Positions 25,085 through 33,028 of a DNA stretch of 64,000 bases are shown piece by piece. The notes below the pieces were generated by a model. It saw only the letters and a program-made list of their open reading frames with translations. It was not told where the DNA came from and searched no databases. A program made the translations under genes and the position numbers. The stretch's first letter is position 1. Every line of letters starts with the position of its first letter. The stretch is from Porticoccus sp002341315 (lineage in GTDB: Bacteria > Pseudomonadota > Gammaproteobacteria > Pseudomonadales > Porticoccaceae): NCBI RefSeq assembly GCF_047634355.1, contig NZ_JBLIAL010000005.1. The stretch is one strand, 5' to 3'.

Positions 25085-25744
25085 TTACCCCTCACTTTTA
25101 ATGACATCTGACGGGGCAGACCAGTTGGCTATGACCTGATCGATATTGCCGTCATATTTTTCGGCCCTCTGGGCAAACTGGTTGCGGAACGTTTTACCCA
25201 GGTTGATCCCATTGATCACAACGTTGGTGATTTTCCACACGCCCTCACGATTGAGCGCCATCGAGTAATAGAGCGGAAAGACACCGTCCTTGCCACGAAT
25301 TTCCTGAACCACGGTAACCCGACGCTTACCTTCAAGATCTTCCTTGGGCGGCAACACCACGATGGTTTCATCGCCATAGGAAATCAGACCGCGACCATAG
25401 GTTTCAATCAGGTCGCGATGAAAGGTTTTGACGAACAGCTCACGCTGTTCATCGGTAGCCTCGGCTCGATAGGTACCCATAACATTGCTGGCAATCCACT
25501 TGAAATCAATCACCCGGGTCAGCAGACAATCCAGCGAATCAAAGAAAGCCTGGGGATCATCGTCAAAGGTCTCGCGGTGTTCGTCAATCATCTGCAACAG
25601 ATCGTCAGTCACGGTCTCAATTAATTCATGGGGACTTTGTTCTGATGAGGTAACGGCATCATCCGCAGCCTGGGTAGCAATTGCATGACCCGACAACAGC
25701 ACAACGAGTGCAGGAAGCAATGTTTGTATCAACCTTTTGTACAT
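25085..25744 (-). CDS. mlaC: Phospholipid-binding periplasmic protein MlaC (Ttg2D family)
   Basis: 219-aa soluble periplasmic carrier that shuttles phospholipids between outer-membrane MlaA-OmpC and the inner-membrane MlaFEDB transporter. Signal peptide to about residue 27 (ATQAADD), then the Ttg2 domain with the family pattern FKWIASNVMGTYRAEATDEQRELFVKTF in two parts and VVINGINLGKTFRNQF near the C-terminus. Unusual context: mlaF, mlaE and mlaD, normally just upstream in the same operon, and mlaB just downstream are all missing here; the next upstream gene is divergent kdsD. Confidence 0.93.
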   Translation of the reverse strand: MYKRLIQTLLPALVVLLSGHAIATQAADDAVTSSEQSPHELIETVTDDLLQMIDEHRETFDDDPQAFFDSLDCLLTRVIDFKWIASNVMGTYRAEATDEQRELFVKTFHRDLIETYGRGLISYGDETIVVLPPKEDLEGKRRVTVVQEIRGKDGVFPLYYSMALNREGVWKITNVVINGINLGKTFRNQFAQRAEKYDGNIDQVIANWSAPSDVIKSEG

Positions 25745-26093
25745 GGCAATTTTCCTCTAATTATTCGGACCTGCTGGCTGAACAGCTGACCTTTGTTCGG
25801 CCACAGTCATTTGACAGCAACAACCCAGCCAAGTGCCCAATTAGCTGGCTTGAAAAGGCGTGCACTATACCATTGCCCCGCTATTTTCGAAATCCTTGAG
25901 AGCCAGGCAATTTTATGGAGAACCTGTTAATGGCCTCTGCCGACGTTCTGACTGAACTGCCAGGGCTGGGGGTGCGCTGCTAATAATAATGTATACCCTA
26001 TATAGCGACACGGAGACCCGCTTGCTGATCACCGTCAGCACTTACAGCATTACCTGGTTGCCGGTATACTTGGCAAAATATTTTGGGTAGCCA
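25745..26093. other. Divergent intergenic region mlaC / kdsD
   Basis: About 350 bases without a supportable gene. It is where mlaF, mlaE and mlaD would be expected, but I find no remnant of an ABC ATPase or permease in any frame. A TATAGT-like -10 for mlaC can be read on the minus strand at 25869-25864 with a weak -35, and AT-rich TATACC/TATATAG boxes lie before kdsD near 25990-26005. No hairpin of note. Confidence 0.55.
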
Positions 26094-27065
26094 ATGACCA
26101 CCAGTAATTTTGCCGAAGCCGCACGCCGCACCATCCGTCTTGAAGCCGAAGCCGTCACCCTGCTCGAAGAGCGGATTGATGCAGCCTTTGACCGTGCCTG
26201 CGAGCTGATCATGCAGTGCACCGGTCGCGTCATTGTTACCGGCATGGGAAAATCGGGACATATCGGCAGGAAGATTGCCGCCAGTCTGGCGAGCACGGGA
26301 ACCCCCGCTTTTTTCGTTCATCCCGGGGAAGCCAGCCATGGCGACCTTGGCATGATCACACGGGCTGATCTGGTGCTGGCATTATCCAATTCCGGAACTA
26401 CCGCCGAAATCATTACCCTGCTACCACTCATTAAGCGTATGGGTCTTCCGCTGATCAGTATGACCGGCAACCCGGATTCGATTCTGGCCCAGGCATCAGA
26501 GGCCCACCTGGATGTCCGGGTTCCCAGTGAGGCCTGCCCTCTGGGGTTGGCACCTACCACCAGCACCACGGCGACGCTGGTCATGGGTGACGCCCTGGCA
26601 ATTGCTCTGCTGGAGGCTCGGGGTTTTACCGCCGAGGACTTCGCCTTTTCCCACCCGGGCGGGGCACTCGGTCGAAAACTGCTACTCAAGGTGGAAACCA
26701 TCATGCACAGTGGCGACGAGTTGCCCCGGGTGCTCGAGGACGCGTTACTGAAAAAAGCCCTGGTGGAAATGACCGCCAAAGGGTTTGGCATGACTACGGT
26801 GGTTAACCGCCAGGGAGAATTGGTCGGGGTATTTACCGACGGCGATCTGCGCCGGGCTGTCGATAACGATATCGACATCAATCACAGTACCGTCCGTCAA
26901 TTAATCAAGGGCAGCTGCAAGGCCGTTCATCGGGAACTGCTCGCGGCCGAGGCATTAAAAATTATGGAAGACAATAAAATTACGGCACTTGTTATTGAAG
27001 ACGCCAACCACCATCCGATTGGGGTTCTCCATATGCACGACATCCTGCGCGCGGGAGTCATGTAA
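26094..27065 (+). CDS. kdsD: D-arabinose 5-phosphate isomerase KdsD
   Basis: 323-aa enzyme making arabinose 5-phosphate from ribulose 5-phosphate for Kdo synthesis. SIS domain (about residues 35-170) with GMGKSGHIGRKIAASLASTG and the metal/catalytic HPGEASHGDLGMI, followed by two CBS domains (about 205-320) with TDGDLRRAVD and the C-terminal VLHMHDILRAGV. First gene of the plus-strand LPS export cluster; kdsC begins two bases after its stop. Confidence 0.96.
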   Translation: MTTSNFAEAARRTIRLEAEAVTLLEERIDAAFDRACELIMQCTGRVIVTGMGKSGHIGRKIAASLASTGTPAFFVHPGEASHGDLGMITRADLVLALSNSGTTAEIITLLPLIKRMGLPLISMTGNPDSILAQASEAHLDVRVPSEACPLGLAPTTSTTATLVMGDALAIALLEARGFTAEDFAFSHPGGALGRKLLLKVETIMHSGDELPRVLEDALLKKALVEMTAKGFGMTTVVNRQGELVGVFTDGDLRRAVDNDIDINHSTVRQLIKGSCKAVHRELLAAEALKIMEDNKITALVIEDANHHPIGVLHMHDILRAGVM

Positions 27066-27067
27066 CC

Positions 27068-27601
27068 ATGTCAGCCCCGAACCTGAAAATCACCAGCAGA
27101 GCTCGTCAAATCCGGTTATTGCTACTGGATGTAGACGGCGTCCTGACCGATGGTTGCCTCTACTACGGCAACAATGGAGAGGAACTGAAATCGTTCAACA
27201 TACAGGACGGTCTCGGGATCAAACTATTACAGCGCAACGGCATCAAAGTCGGCATTATCACCGGCCGATCTTCAGCACTGGTGGCAAGACGGGCCGAAGA
27301 ACTGGGTATCGATCTTGTCGTGCAGGGAAGAGAGGACAAACTGACCGCTCTGGAAGACTTGCTGGTTACTCACCCTTACCAGATGAACGAAATTGCCTTT
27401 CTCGGCGACGATCTTCCCGACCTGGCTGTCATCAGGCGGGTGGGGCTGGGGGTCGCCGTTGCGAATGCCCGGCCAATTATTGCTGAACACGCACTCTGGC
27501 AGACCACCGCCTGCGGTGGAGCCGGTGCTGTCCGGGAACTGGGCGAGCTGCTTTTGCAAGCTCAGGATAAACTGGAATCCACCTTTACGGACTACCTCTA
27601 G
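27068..27601 (+). CDS. kdsC: 3-deoxy-D-manno-octulosonate 8-phosphate phosphatase KdsC
   Basis: 177-aa cap-less HAD phosphatase that removes the 8-phosphate from Kdo-8-P. HAD motif I LLLDVDGVLTDG (about residues 19-30), motif II in IITGRSS (about 62-68), motif III Lys in GREDKLTAL, and motif IV FLGDDLPDLAV (about 115-125). The C-terminal CGGAGAVRELGELLL tail is the KdsC-specific element. Directly between kdsD and lptC. Confidence 0.96.
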   Translation: MSAPNLKITSRARQIRLLLLDVDGVLTDGCLYYGNNGEELKSFNIQDGLGIKLLQRNGIKVGIITGRSSALVARRAEELGIDLVVQGREDKLTALEDLLVTHPYQMNEIAFLGDDLPDLAVIRRVGLGVAVANARPIIAEHALWQTTACGGAGAVRELGELLLQAQDKLESTFTDYL

Positions 27602-27605
27602 ACTT

Positions 27606-28187
27606 ATGCGTAATATTTTGATGACTGCCATGCTGCTCGCCTCAACAGGGATTTTCCTGTTGTTCTGGCTGTCGCCACCAGAGGTATTCCTGAACAAGCC
27701 AAGCGCCGATGTAGAAGAGTTACCTAAAGCAGACAGCTATATGAACAATATTGATACGGTAAATTTTGACAGGGATGGCAACCGGGCTTACACCCTCACA
27801 GCCACGGAGGCACGCCACTTTAATCGGGGCAACCGACTGGAACTGGAGAACCCCGGCATGGTGTCTTACAGTGAGCCGAACGAGGGTTCAGAGCAGACAC
27901 CCCCATGGCATGTAACCTCCCAGAAAGGCACTATCTACAACGGGGGTGAGCGGGCTGTCCTGTCCGGTGAGGTCTATGCATGGCAATCTGTTAAAAAAGG
28001 CGGAAAAAATGAATTTCTCACCAGTAAATTAACCATATTCCCTGAGACCAATATTGCCGAAACCGGCCTACCTGTGACCATTAAAACACCTCAGGGGAAG
28101 ACCACTGGCACAGGCATGTGGGCAGATCTTAATGATGAGATATTCAAACTGCTATCAAAAGTAAAGGGGATTCACCGTGCGCCATAA
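27606..28187 (+). CDS. lptC: LPS export protein LptC
   Basis: 193-aa bitopic inner-membrane protein that takes LPS from LptB2FG and passes it to LptA. From the ATG at 27606: one membrane span (about residues 5-24) and a periplasmic beta-jellyroll of the OstA/LptC type with the LTATEARHF and WHVTSQKGTIYNGGE blocks. The frame is open far upstream into kdsC but the membrane segment fixes the start here. The 3' end overlaps lptA by 11 bases. Confidence 0.92.
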   Translation: MRNILMTAMLLASTGIFLLFWLSPPEVFLNKPSADVEELPKADSYMNNIDTVNFDRDGNRAYTLTATEARHFNRGNRLELENPGMVSYSEPNEGSEQTPPWHVTSQKGTIYNGGERAVLSGEVYAWQSVKKGGKNEFLTSKLTIFPETNIAETGLPVTIKTPQGKTTGTGMWADLNDEIFKLLSKVKGIHRAP

Positions 28188-28680
28188 TTTATTCATTCTG
28201 CTGCTACTGGCAGTATGTCATTCCTCCAGTCTGGCGCTACCCAGCGACGCACAACAGCCTATCAATATTGAGTCGGATAGAGCCGAACGATATGAAAAAA
28301 CCGGCACAACGATCTACGAAGGCGCTGTCGTTATTACCCAGGGAACCATCAAAATCCACGCGGACAAGGTCACCGTCTACACGGCAAACAACCAGGTCGT
28401 TCGAATTGTCTGTGTGGGAGAACCTGCCCGCTACCAACAACAACCGAACCCCAACGACAACATGATGTACGCCAAGGGGGATACTATTGAATACCACCTG
28501 GCCAGCGACCGTATCGACCTACTGAAAAATGCCAGCGTTGAGCAAAATGGCACCGTTATCACCGGTGAAAAAATCAACTATGACCTGAAGGCAGAGGTGG
28601 TCAAGGCGAGCAGTGGCGACAATCCCCGCCAGCGAATCCAGATGGTCATTCCACCCAACAAGCAAAAGGATGCAAACTAA
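28177..28680 (+). CDS. lptA: LPS transport periplasmic protein LptA
   Basis: 167-aa periplasmic bridge protein carrying LPS from LptC to LptD. Signal peptide to about residue 20 (SSSLALPS), then the OstA-type beta-jellyroll: INIESDRAERYEKTGTTIYEGAVVITQG and IDLLKNASVEQNGTVITGEKINYDL are the repeated strand motifs. Starts at GTG 28177 inside lptC; GGGGA lies eight bases upstream. The stop abuts the lptB ATG. Confidence 0.93.
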   Translation: MRHNLFILLLLAVCHSSSLALPSDAQQPINIESDRAERYEKTGTTIYEGAVVITQGTIKIHADKVTVYTANNQVVRIVCVGEPARYQQQPNPNDNMMYAKGDTIEYHLASDRIDLLKNASVEQNGTVITGEKINYDLKAEVVKASSGDNPRQRIQMVIPPNKQKDAN

Positions 28681-29406
28681 ATGGCTATCCTTAAAGCGTC
28701 AAACCTGGTCAAAAGCTATAAAAGAAGGCCGGTGATTCGCGATGTCTCCCTCACCGTCGAAAGCGGTGCGATCGTCGGATTGCTCGGTCCTAACGGCGCT
28801 GGCAAAACCACCTGTTTTTACATGATTGTCGGGCTGGTTCATCAGGATGGCGGCTCTGTTCATATCGATGATGAGGACATCACCTCGCTGTCCATGCACG
28901 GCAGGGCTCGAAAAGGGCTTGGCTATCTCCCGCAAGAGGCCTCCATTTTTCGCAAGATGACCGTGGAGAATAATATTCTGGCGATCCTGGAAACCAGAAA
29001 AGATCTCGACAAACAACAGCGAGTGAAAAAGCTGGAACAGCTACTCCAGGAGTTTCATATCAGCCATATCCGCAACACCCTTGGCATGAGCCTCTCGGGA
29101 GGGGAGCGTCGCAGAGTGGAAATTGCTCGCGCACTGGCCATTGAGCCGGCCTTCATTCTTCTGGATGAACCCTTTGCCGGGGTCGATCCGATTTCAGTCA
29201 ACGATATCAAACAGATCATCCGTCATTTACGCGATATAGGTATTGGTGTCCTGATCACGGACCACAACGTACGCGAGACACTCGATATCTGCGAACATGC
29301 TTATATCGTTGGCGAAGGACAGGTTATTGCCGAGGGACAGGCGGCCGATATTGTCGCCAACCAGCAGGTACGGGATATCTATCTCGGCGAAGACTTTATG
29401 CTTTGA
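28681..29406 (+). CDS. lptB: LPS export ABC transporter ATP-binding protein LptB
   Basis: 241-aa ATPase driving LPS extraction with LptF and LptG (not in the window). Walker A GLLGPNGAGKTT (about residues 33-44), Q-loop in GYLPQEASIF (about 81-90), signature LSGGERRR (about 138-145), Walker B FILLDEPFAGVDP and switch His in LITDHNVRETL. No gap after lptA. The product is closest in pattern to LptB among ABC ATPases and sits in the invariant lptA-lptB-rpoN order. Confidence 0.97.
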   Translation: MAILKASNLVKSYKRRPVIRDVSLTVESGAIVGLLGPNGAGKTTCFYMIVGLVHQDGGSVHIDDEDITSLSMHGRARKGLGYLPQEASIFRKMTVENNILAILETRKDLDKQQRVKKLEQLLQEFHISHIRNTLGMSLSGGERRRVEIARALAIEPAFILLDEPFAGVDPISVNDIKQIIRHLRDIGIGVLITDHNVRETLDICEHAYIVGEGQVIAEGQAADIVANQQVRDIYLGEDFML

Positions 29407-29420
29407 TGGGATGCACCACC

Positions 29421-29435
29421 GCACAACGATTGTGC
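29421..29435. promoter_or_regulatory. NtrC-like palindrome upstream of rpoN
   Basis: GCACAACGATTGTGC, a perfect inverted repeat with the GCAC-N7-GTGC outline of NtrC sites, although the inner C/G pair of the consensus is A/T here. Nine of twelve consensus positions of TGCACC-N5-GGTGCA match. It ends six bases before a -24 element. Confidence 0.35.
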
Positions 29436-29439
29436 AAAG

Positions 29440-29455
29440 CGGCACACATTTTGCT
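29440..29455 (+). promoter_or_regulatory. Candidate sigma54 promoter upstream of rpoN
   Basis: CGGCAC-ACATT-TTGCT: GG at 29441-29442 and GC at 29453-29454 with exactly ten bases between, the invariant -24/-12 geometry. It directly abuts a possible sigma70 -35 (TTGTCT, 29455-29460). Confidence 0.45.
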
Positions 29456-29484
29456 TGTCTCTCCCCCCGGAGGCGGACTACACT
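29455..29484 (+). promoter_or_regulatory. Possible sigma70 promoter of rpoN
   Basis: TTGTCT (29455-29460), 18-bp spacer, TACACT (29479-29484). Transcription would begin about 40 bases before the rpoN ATG. It may be the constitutive promoter. Confidence 0.45.
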
Positions 29485-29530
29485 TTCCGTGTGAACATTT
29501 TCGTAACAACCCTCTATACGCAGTCATAAC

Positions 29531-30982
29531 ATGAAAGCCAGCTTGCAACTGAAAATCGGCCAGCAGCTGACGATGACCCCTCAGCTACAGCAGGCCATCC
29601 GCCTGTTGCAATTATCCTCTCTCGACTTGCATCAGGAAATCCAGCAGAACCTCTACGATAACCCGCTGCTTGAGCTTGCCGAAGAATCCGAGAACCTTGC
29701 CGCAGAAACCGCCACCGGGAAAAATGAAGATATCGACAGTGCAACCCGTGATCTCAACAGCAGCGAATGGGACAGCAAAATACCCACTGACCTGCCAGTC
29801 GATGCCAATTGGGACGATATTTACCAACCCAGTACCACCATCAGAAACACCGGCGCGGATACGCGTGATTTTGACAGTGTTCACAACGTCACAGAGTCGC
29901 TTCAGGACCACCTGATCTGGCAACTCAATCTGACGCCGATGTCTCCCAAGGATTACCTGATCGGTGAAATAATCATCGATTCAATTGATAGCCGGGGCAT
30001 GCTGACGGCACCGGTTGAAGAAATCTGGGCTGCGCTGGACGACGAAATTGAGCTGGATGAAGTCCTCGCTGTGGTGCACCGCATTCAGCAGTTTGACCCC
30101 CCCGGCGTTGCAGCCACCAGCCTCGCCGAATGTCTTCTGATTCAGCTGAACCAGTTCTCTCCGGATACGCCGCTGATTAATGAGGCCATACAGCTCGTCA
30201 CCGACCACCTGGAGCTGGTTGGGCAGCGCAATTTCCGACAAATGGAAAAAATCACCGGCCTGCCCCACGAAATACTTGAGAACGCCATTCTGCTAATCCA
30301 GACGCTGTCCCCCAATCCCGGTGACGCCATTCGAAACGATGATATCGAGTACGTAGTACCCGATGTTCGGGTCACCAAAGTCGATAATCACTGGAAAGTT
30401 TCCCTCAATGAGGACATCACCCCTCGCCTGAGCATCAATCAACAATACGCCCAGCTGATTCGCCGGGCCGATTCCAGTCAGGACAACACCTTCCTCAAGA
30501 ATCACCTCCAGGAAGCCAAATGGTTTCTGCGCAGCATGGAAAGCCGCAATGACACCCTGATGCGCGTCACCAGCTGCATCATTGAATTACAACAGGGCTT
30601 TCTGGAACAGGGACCCGTGGCGATGAAGCCCATGGTGCTGGCAGATATTGCCGAACGACTGGACCTGCACGAATCCACTATTTCGAGGGTGACCACCCAA
30701 AAGTACATCGACACACCGCAGGGTGTTTTTGAACTCAAGTATTTCTTCTCCAGCCACGTCTCGACCGACGCTGGCGGGGAGTGTTCATCAACAGCCATTC
30801 GCGCTATGCTGAAAAAAATGGTAAGTGCTGAAAATCCGGGCAAGCCCCTCAGTGACAACAAACTGACAGCACTGCTTCAGGAGATGGGTATTCAGGTTGC
30901 CCGACGCACTGTTGCCAAATACCGCGAGGGGATGGGCATCCCCTCTTCCAGCGAAAGAAAACGCTACAACCCCAACACCTAA
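29531..30982 (+). CDS. rpoN: RNA polymerase sigma-54 factor RpoN
   Basis: 483-aa alternative sigma factor recognising -24/-12 promoters and needing AAA+ activators such as NtrC, encoded 16 kb away. Region I: Gln/Leu-rich N-terminus with LTMTPQLQQAIRLLQLSSLDL; region II: acidic, about residues 45-110; core-binding domain (about 110-310); HTH with SRVTTQKYI (about 380-390); and the RpoN box ARRTVAKYRE (about 456-465). Length is normal. Downstream come hpf, ptsN, rapZ and npr in the standard order. Confidence 0.98.
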   Translation: MKASLQLKIGQQLTMTPQLQQAIRLLQLSSLDLHQEIQQNLYDNPLLELAEESENLAAETATGKNEDIDSATRDLNSSEWDSKIPTDLPVDANWDDIYQPSTTIRNTGADTRDFDSVHNVTESLQDHLIWQLNLTPMSPKDYLIGEIIIDSIDSRGMLTAPVEEIWAALDDEIELDEVLAVVHRIQQFDPPGVAATSLAECLLIQLNQFSPDTPLINEAIQLVTDHLELVGQRNFRQMEKITGLPHEILENAILLIQTLSPNPGDAIRNDDIEYVVPDVRVTKVDNHWKVSLNEDITPRLSINQQYAQLIRRADSSQDNTFLKNHLQEAKWFLRSMESRNDTLMRVTSCIIELQQGFLEQGPVAMKPMVLADIAERLDLHESTISRVTTQKYIDTPQGVFELKYFFSSHVSTDAGGECSSTAIRAMLKKMVSAENPGKPLSDNKLTALLQEMGIQVARRTVAKYREGMGIPSSSERKRYNPNT

Positions 30983-31002
30983 CACCCATTAAGGAGAACC
31001 GC

Positions 31003-31290
31003 ATGCAATTGAACATCAGCGGACATCATCTCGATATCACTGATCCGATCAAAGACTATGTCACTACCAAATTATCCAAACTGGAGCGTCATCACGACGG
31101 CATCACCAGCACGAATGTGATTCTCTCAGTTGAAAAATTGATCCAGAAAGCTGAAGCAACAGTCCATGTCAGCGGCGGTGAATTCTTTGCCGATTCCGAG
31201 CATGAAGATCTTTATGCCGCTATCGACATGCTCACCGACAAGCTGGACCGACAGTTGATCAAGCACAAGGAAAAGAACCGCGGTAGATAA
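31003..31290 (+). CDS. hpf: Ribosome hibernation promoting factor HPF (short form)
   Basis: 95-aa short HPF that, with RMF in gammaproteobacteria, packs idle ribosomes into 100S dimers. Opens MQLNISGHHLDITDPIKDY and has the betaalphabeta-beta-beta-alpha fold pattern with LSVEKLIQKAEATVHV and ADSEHEDLYAAIDMLTDKL. It lacks the C-terminal dimerisation domain of long HPF. AAGGAG lies nine bases before the ATG. Confidence 0.95.
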   Translation: MQLNISGHHLDITDPIKDYVTTKLSKLERHHDGITSTNVILSVEKLIQKAEATVHVSGGEFFADSEHEDLYAAIDMLTDKLDRQLIKHKEKNRGR

Positions 31291-31295
31291 CACTC

Positions 31296-31754
31296 ATGAA
31301 ACTGATTGATGTACTCACCCCTGAAAACACCGTTGCCAGCTCCGAGGGCGGTAGCAAAAAAAGGGTACTGGAAAACCTTTCCGTCTTCCTGGCAGAACGC
31401 ATGGAAGGGGTTAACGCAGACGACCTCTACCAGAGCCTGCTGGCAAGAGAGCGACTGGGCAGCACCGGGATAGGAGAAGGTGTTGCCATCCCCCACTGCC
31501 GGCTGACCGGCTGTGAAAAAATTACCGGGGCACTTGTCAAACTAGCTGATGCTGTCGATTTTGATGCCATTGATGGAGAGCCAGTAGATCTAATTTTTGC
31601 ACTGATCGTTCCCGAGGAGCAAAACGACGAACACCTGCAGGTCCTCTCTTCCATTGCCGAACTACTTCAGGACGAAACGGTTCGCAATGCATTGCGACAG
31701 GCCGGCAGTGATCAAGATCTCTTCCGGATAGCAACCGGCAGTGATGGTGACTGA
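31296..31754 (+). CDS. ptsN: Nitrogen PTS EIIA component PtsN
   Basis: 152-aa EIIA-Ntr, terminal phospho-acceptor of the nitrogen PTS, which regulates rather than transports (potassium, nitrogen and envelope responses). PTS EIIA type-2 domain with the phosphorylated His in GIGEGVAIPHCRL (about residues 59-71), and the conserved VDLIFALIVPEEQNDEHLQVLSSIAELL in two blocks. Sits five bases after hpf. Its phosphate donor NPr is encoded two genes downstream. Confidence 0.96.
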   Translation: MKLIDVLTPENTVASSEGGSKKRVLENLSVFLAERMEGVNADDLYQSLLARERLGSTGIGEGVAIPHCRLTGCEKITGALVKLADAVDFDAIDGEPVDLIFALIVPEEQNDEHLQVLSSIAELLQDETVRNALRQAGSDQDLFRIATGSDGD

Positions 31755-31766
31755 GGTGGAAGACTA

Positions 31767-32627
31767 ATGCGACTGGTGGTGGTAAGTGGGCGTTCCGGAT
31801 CCGGCAAGAGTACCGCACTGAATGTTCTCGAAGATGTCGGTTTTACCTGTATTGACAATCTTCCCGCCAGTTTGCTTCCCGGCCTTTTTCAGAAAGCCAT
31901 CAACGCCAAGAGCCAGCACTGGCTGGAAAAAATTGCAGTGGGAATCGATGTCCGCAACCTCGGCGAAGACCTTGACCAACTACCAAAAATTCTTGCGGAG
32001 CTGAAATATTCTGGCATCAATTATGAAGTACTTTTTCTCGATGCCAGAAATTCCGTCATTATCCAGCGTTTCAGTGAAACGCGTCGCAAGCACCCTCTCA
32101 CCAATGATCGGGTAGATATCCACGAAGCCATCGAACTTGAGACCACGCTGCTGGACCCGATTGCCTCAATTGCAGATCGCAGAATTGATACCAGCACCAT
32201 GACTCTGCACCAGCTGCGCGATGTCATCAAACAACAAATTGCCCCTCACAGCAGAGATGACATGGCCGTCATGTTTGAGTCCTTTGCCTTTAAGCGTGGA
32301 GTGCCAGTCAACGCAGATTTTGTCTTTGACGTTCGCTGCCTGCCGAATCCCCACTGGAAACAGGAGTTAAGGCCCTTTACCGGCAATGACCAGCCAGTGA
32401 TCGAATTTCTCGAATCGCAACCGGAAGTCATCGACATGACTAATGACATCAAGCAGTTCCTGTCCCGCTGGACGCCGTCATTTCTTGCCAATAATCGCAG
32501 TTATCTAACCATTGCAGTGGGCTGCACCGGGGGACAGCACCGCTCAGTCTACATATCCAGCGTTCTAGCCAGACATTTCAGCAGCACAATGCCGAATGTA
32601 CAGGTTCGGCACAGAGAACTGTCCTGA
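31767..32627 (+). CDS. rapZ: RNase adapter protein RapZ
   Basis: 286-aa P-loop protein. In E. coli RapZ binds the sRNA GlmZ and guides RNase E to it, tuning glucosamine-6-phosphate synthase. Walker A GRSGSGKSTAL (about residues 7-17), the FLDARNSVIIQRFSETRRKHPL block (in two parts, about 90-112), and the C-terminal GCTGGQHRSVYI (about 253-264) that is the RNA/metabolite-binding end. Neither glmZ nor glmS is in the window. Between ptsN and npr as usual. Confidence 0.96.
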   Translation: MRLVVVSGRSGSGKSTALNVLEDVGFTCIDNLPASLLPGLFQKAINAKSQHWLEKIAVGIDVRNLGEDLDQLPKILAELKYSGINYEVLFLDARNSVIIQRFSETRRKHPLTNDRVDIHEAIELETTLLDPIASIADRRIDTSTMTLHQLRDVIKQQIAPHSRDDMAVMFESFAFKRGVPVNADFVFDVRCLPNPHWKQELRPFTGNDQPVIEFLESQPEVIDMTNDIKQFLSRWTPSFLANNRSYLTIAVGCTGGQHRSVYISSVLARHFSSTMPNVQVRHRELS

Positions 32628-32652
32628 CGGGCGCCATCACGAGAGGGCTGTT

Positions 32653-32934
32653 ATGTCAAAAATAATCTGTACAGAAATCACCATTGTGAACCGTCTCGGG
32701 CTGCATGCTCGAGCAGCCGCAAAGCTGGCTTCGACTGCCGGAAAATATGGCTGCGCCATCAAAACCGGGCGCAGTCCCGACAAACTGGTGGACGCTAAAA
32801 GCGTGATGTCACTGATGTTGCTTGCCGCGACCCAGGGCACCTCTCTCCATTTCATTTTCGAAGGCAGTGATGCGGAGCGCGCCCATCGCGATATCGAACA
32901 GTTAATCGGCAACCGATTCGAGGAAGAGCACTGA
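32653..32934 (+). CDS. ptsO: Phosphocarrier protein NPr (HPr-like, nitrogen PTS)
   Basis: 93-aa HPr-family phosphocarrier of the nitrogen PTS, passing phosphate from PtsP to PtsN. Active-site His in NRLGLHARAAAKLA (His at about residue 16), and DAKSVMSLMLLAATQGT at the position of the regulatory serine (a serine is present: KSVMSL). Start at ATG 32653, after GAGAGGG; longer frames overlap rapZ and are not family-like. Ends the kdsD-to-npr block. Confidence 0.94.
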   Translation: MSKIICTEITIVNRLGLHARAAAKLASTAGKYGCAIKTGRSPDKLVDAKSVMSLMLLAATQGTSLHFIFEGSDAERAHRDIEQLIGNRFEEEH

Positions 32935-32961
32935 CCGCGCCGCCTACCAGCCAGACCACTG

Positions 32962-32967
32962 TATAAT
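32962..32967 (+). promoter_or_regulatory. Extended -10 element before mgtE
   Basis: TGTATAAT (TG at 32960) is a perfect extended -10 about 60 bases before the mgtE ATG; no good -35 is seen at 16-18 bp. Confidence 0.4.
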
Positions 32968-33028
32968 TTTGTCACGCCCACCTATACACTATCCGCCTTC
33001 AAACTGACGGTCAGGGAAAACTTCTCAG

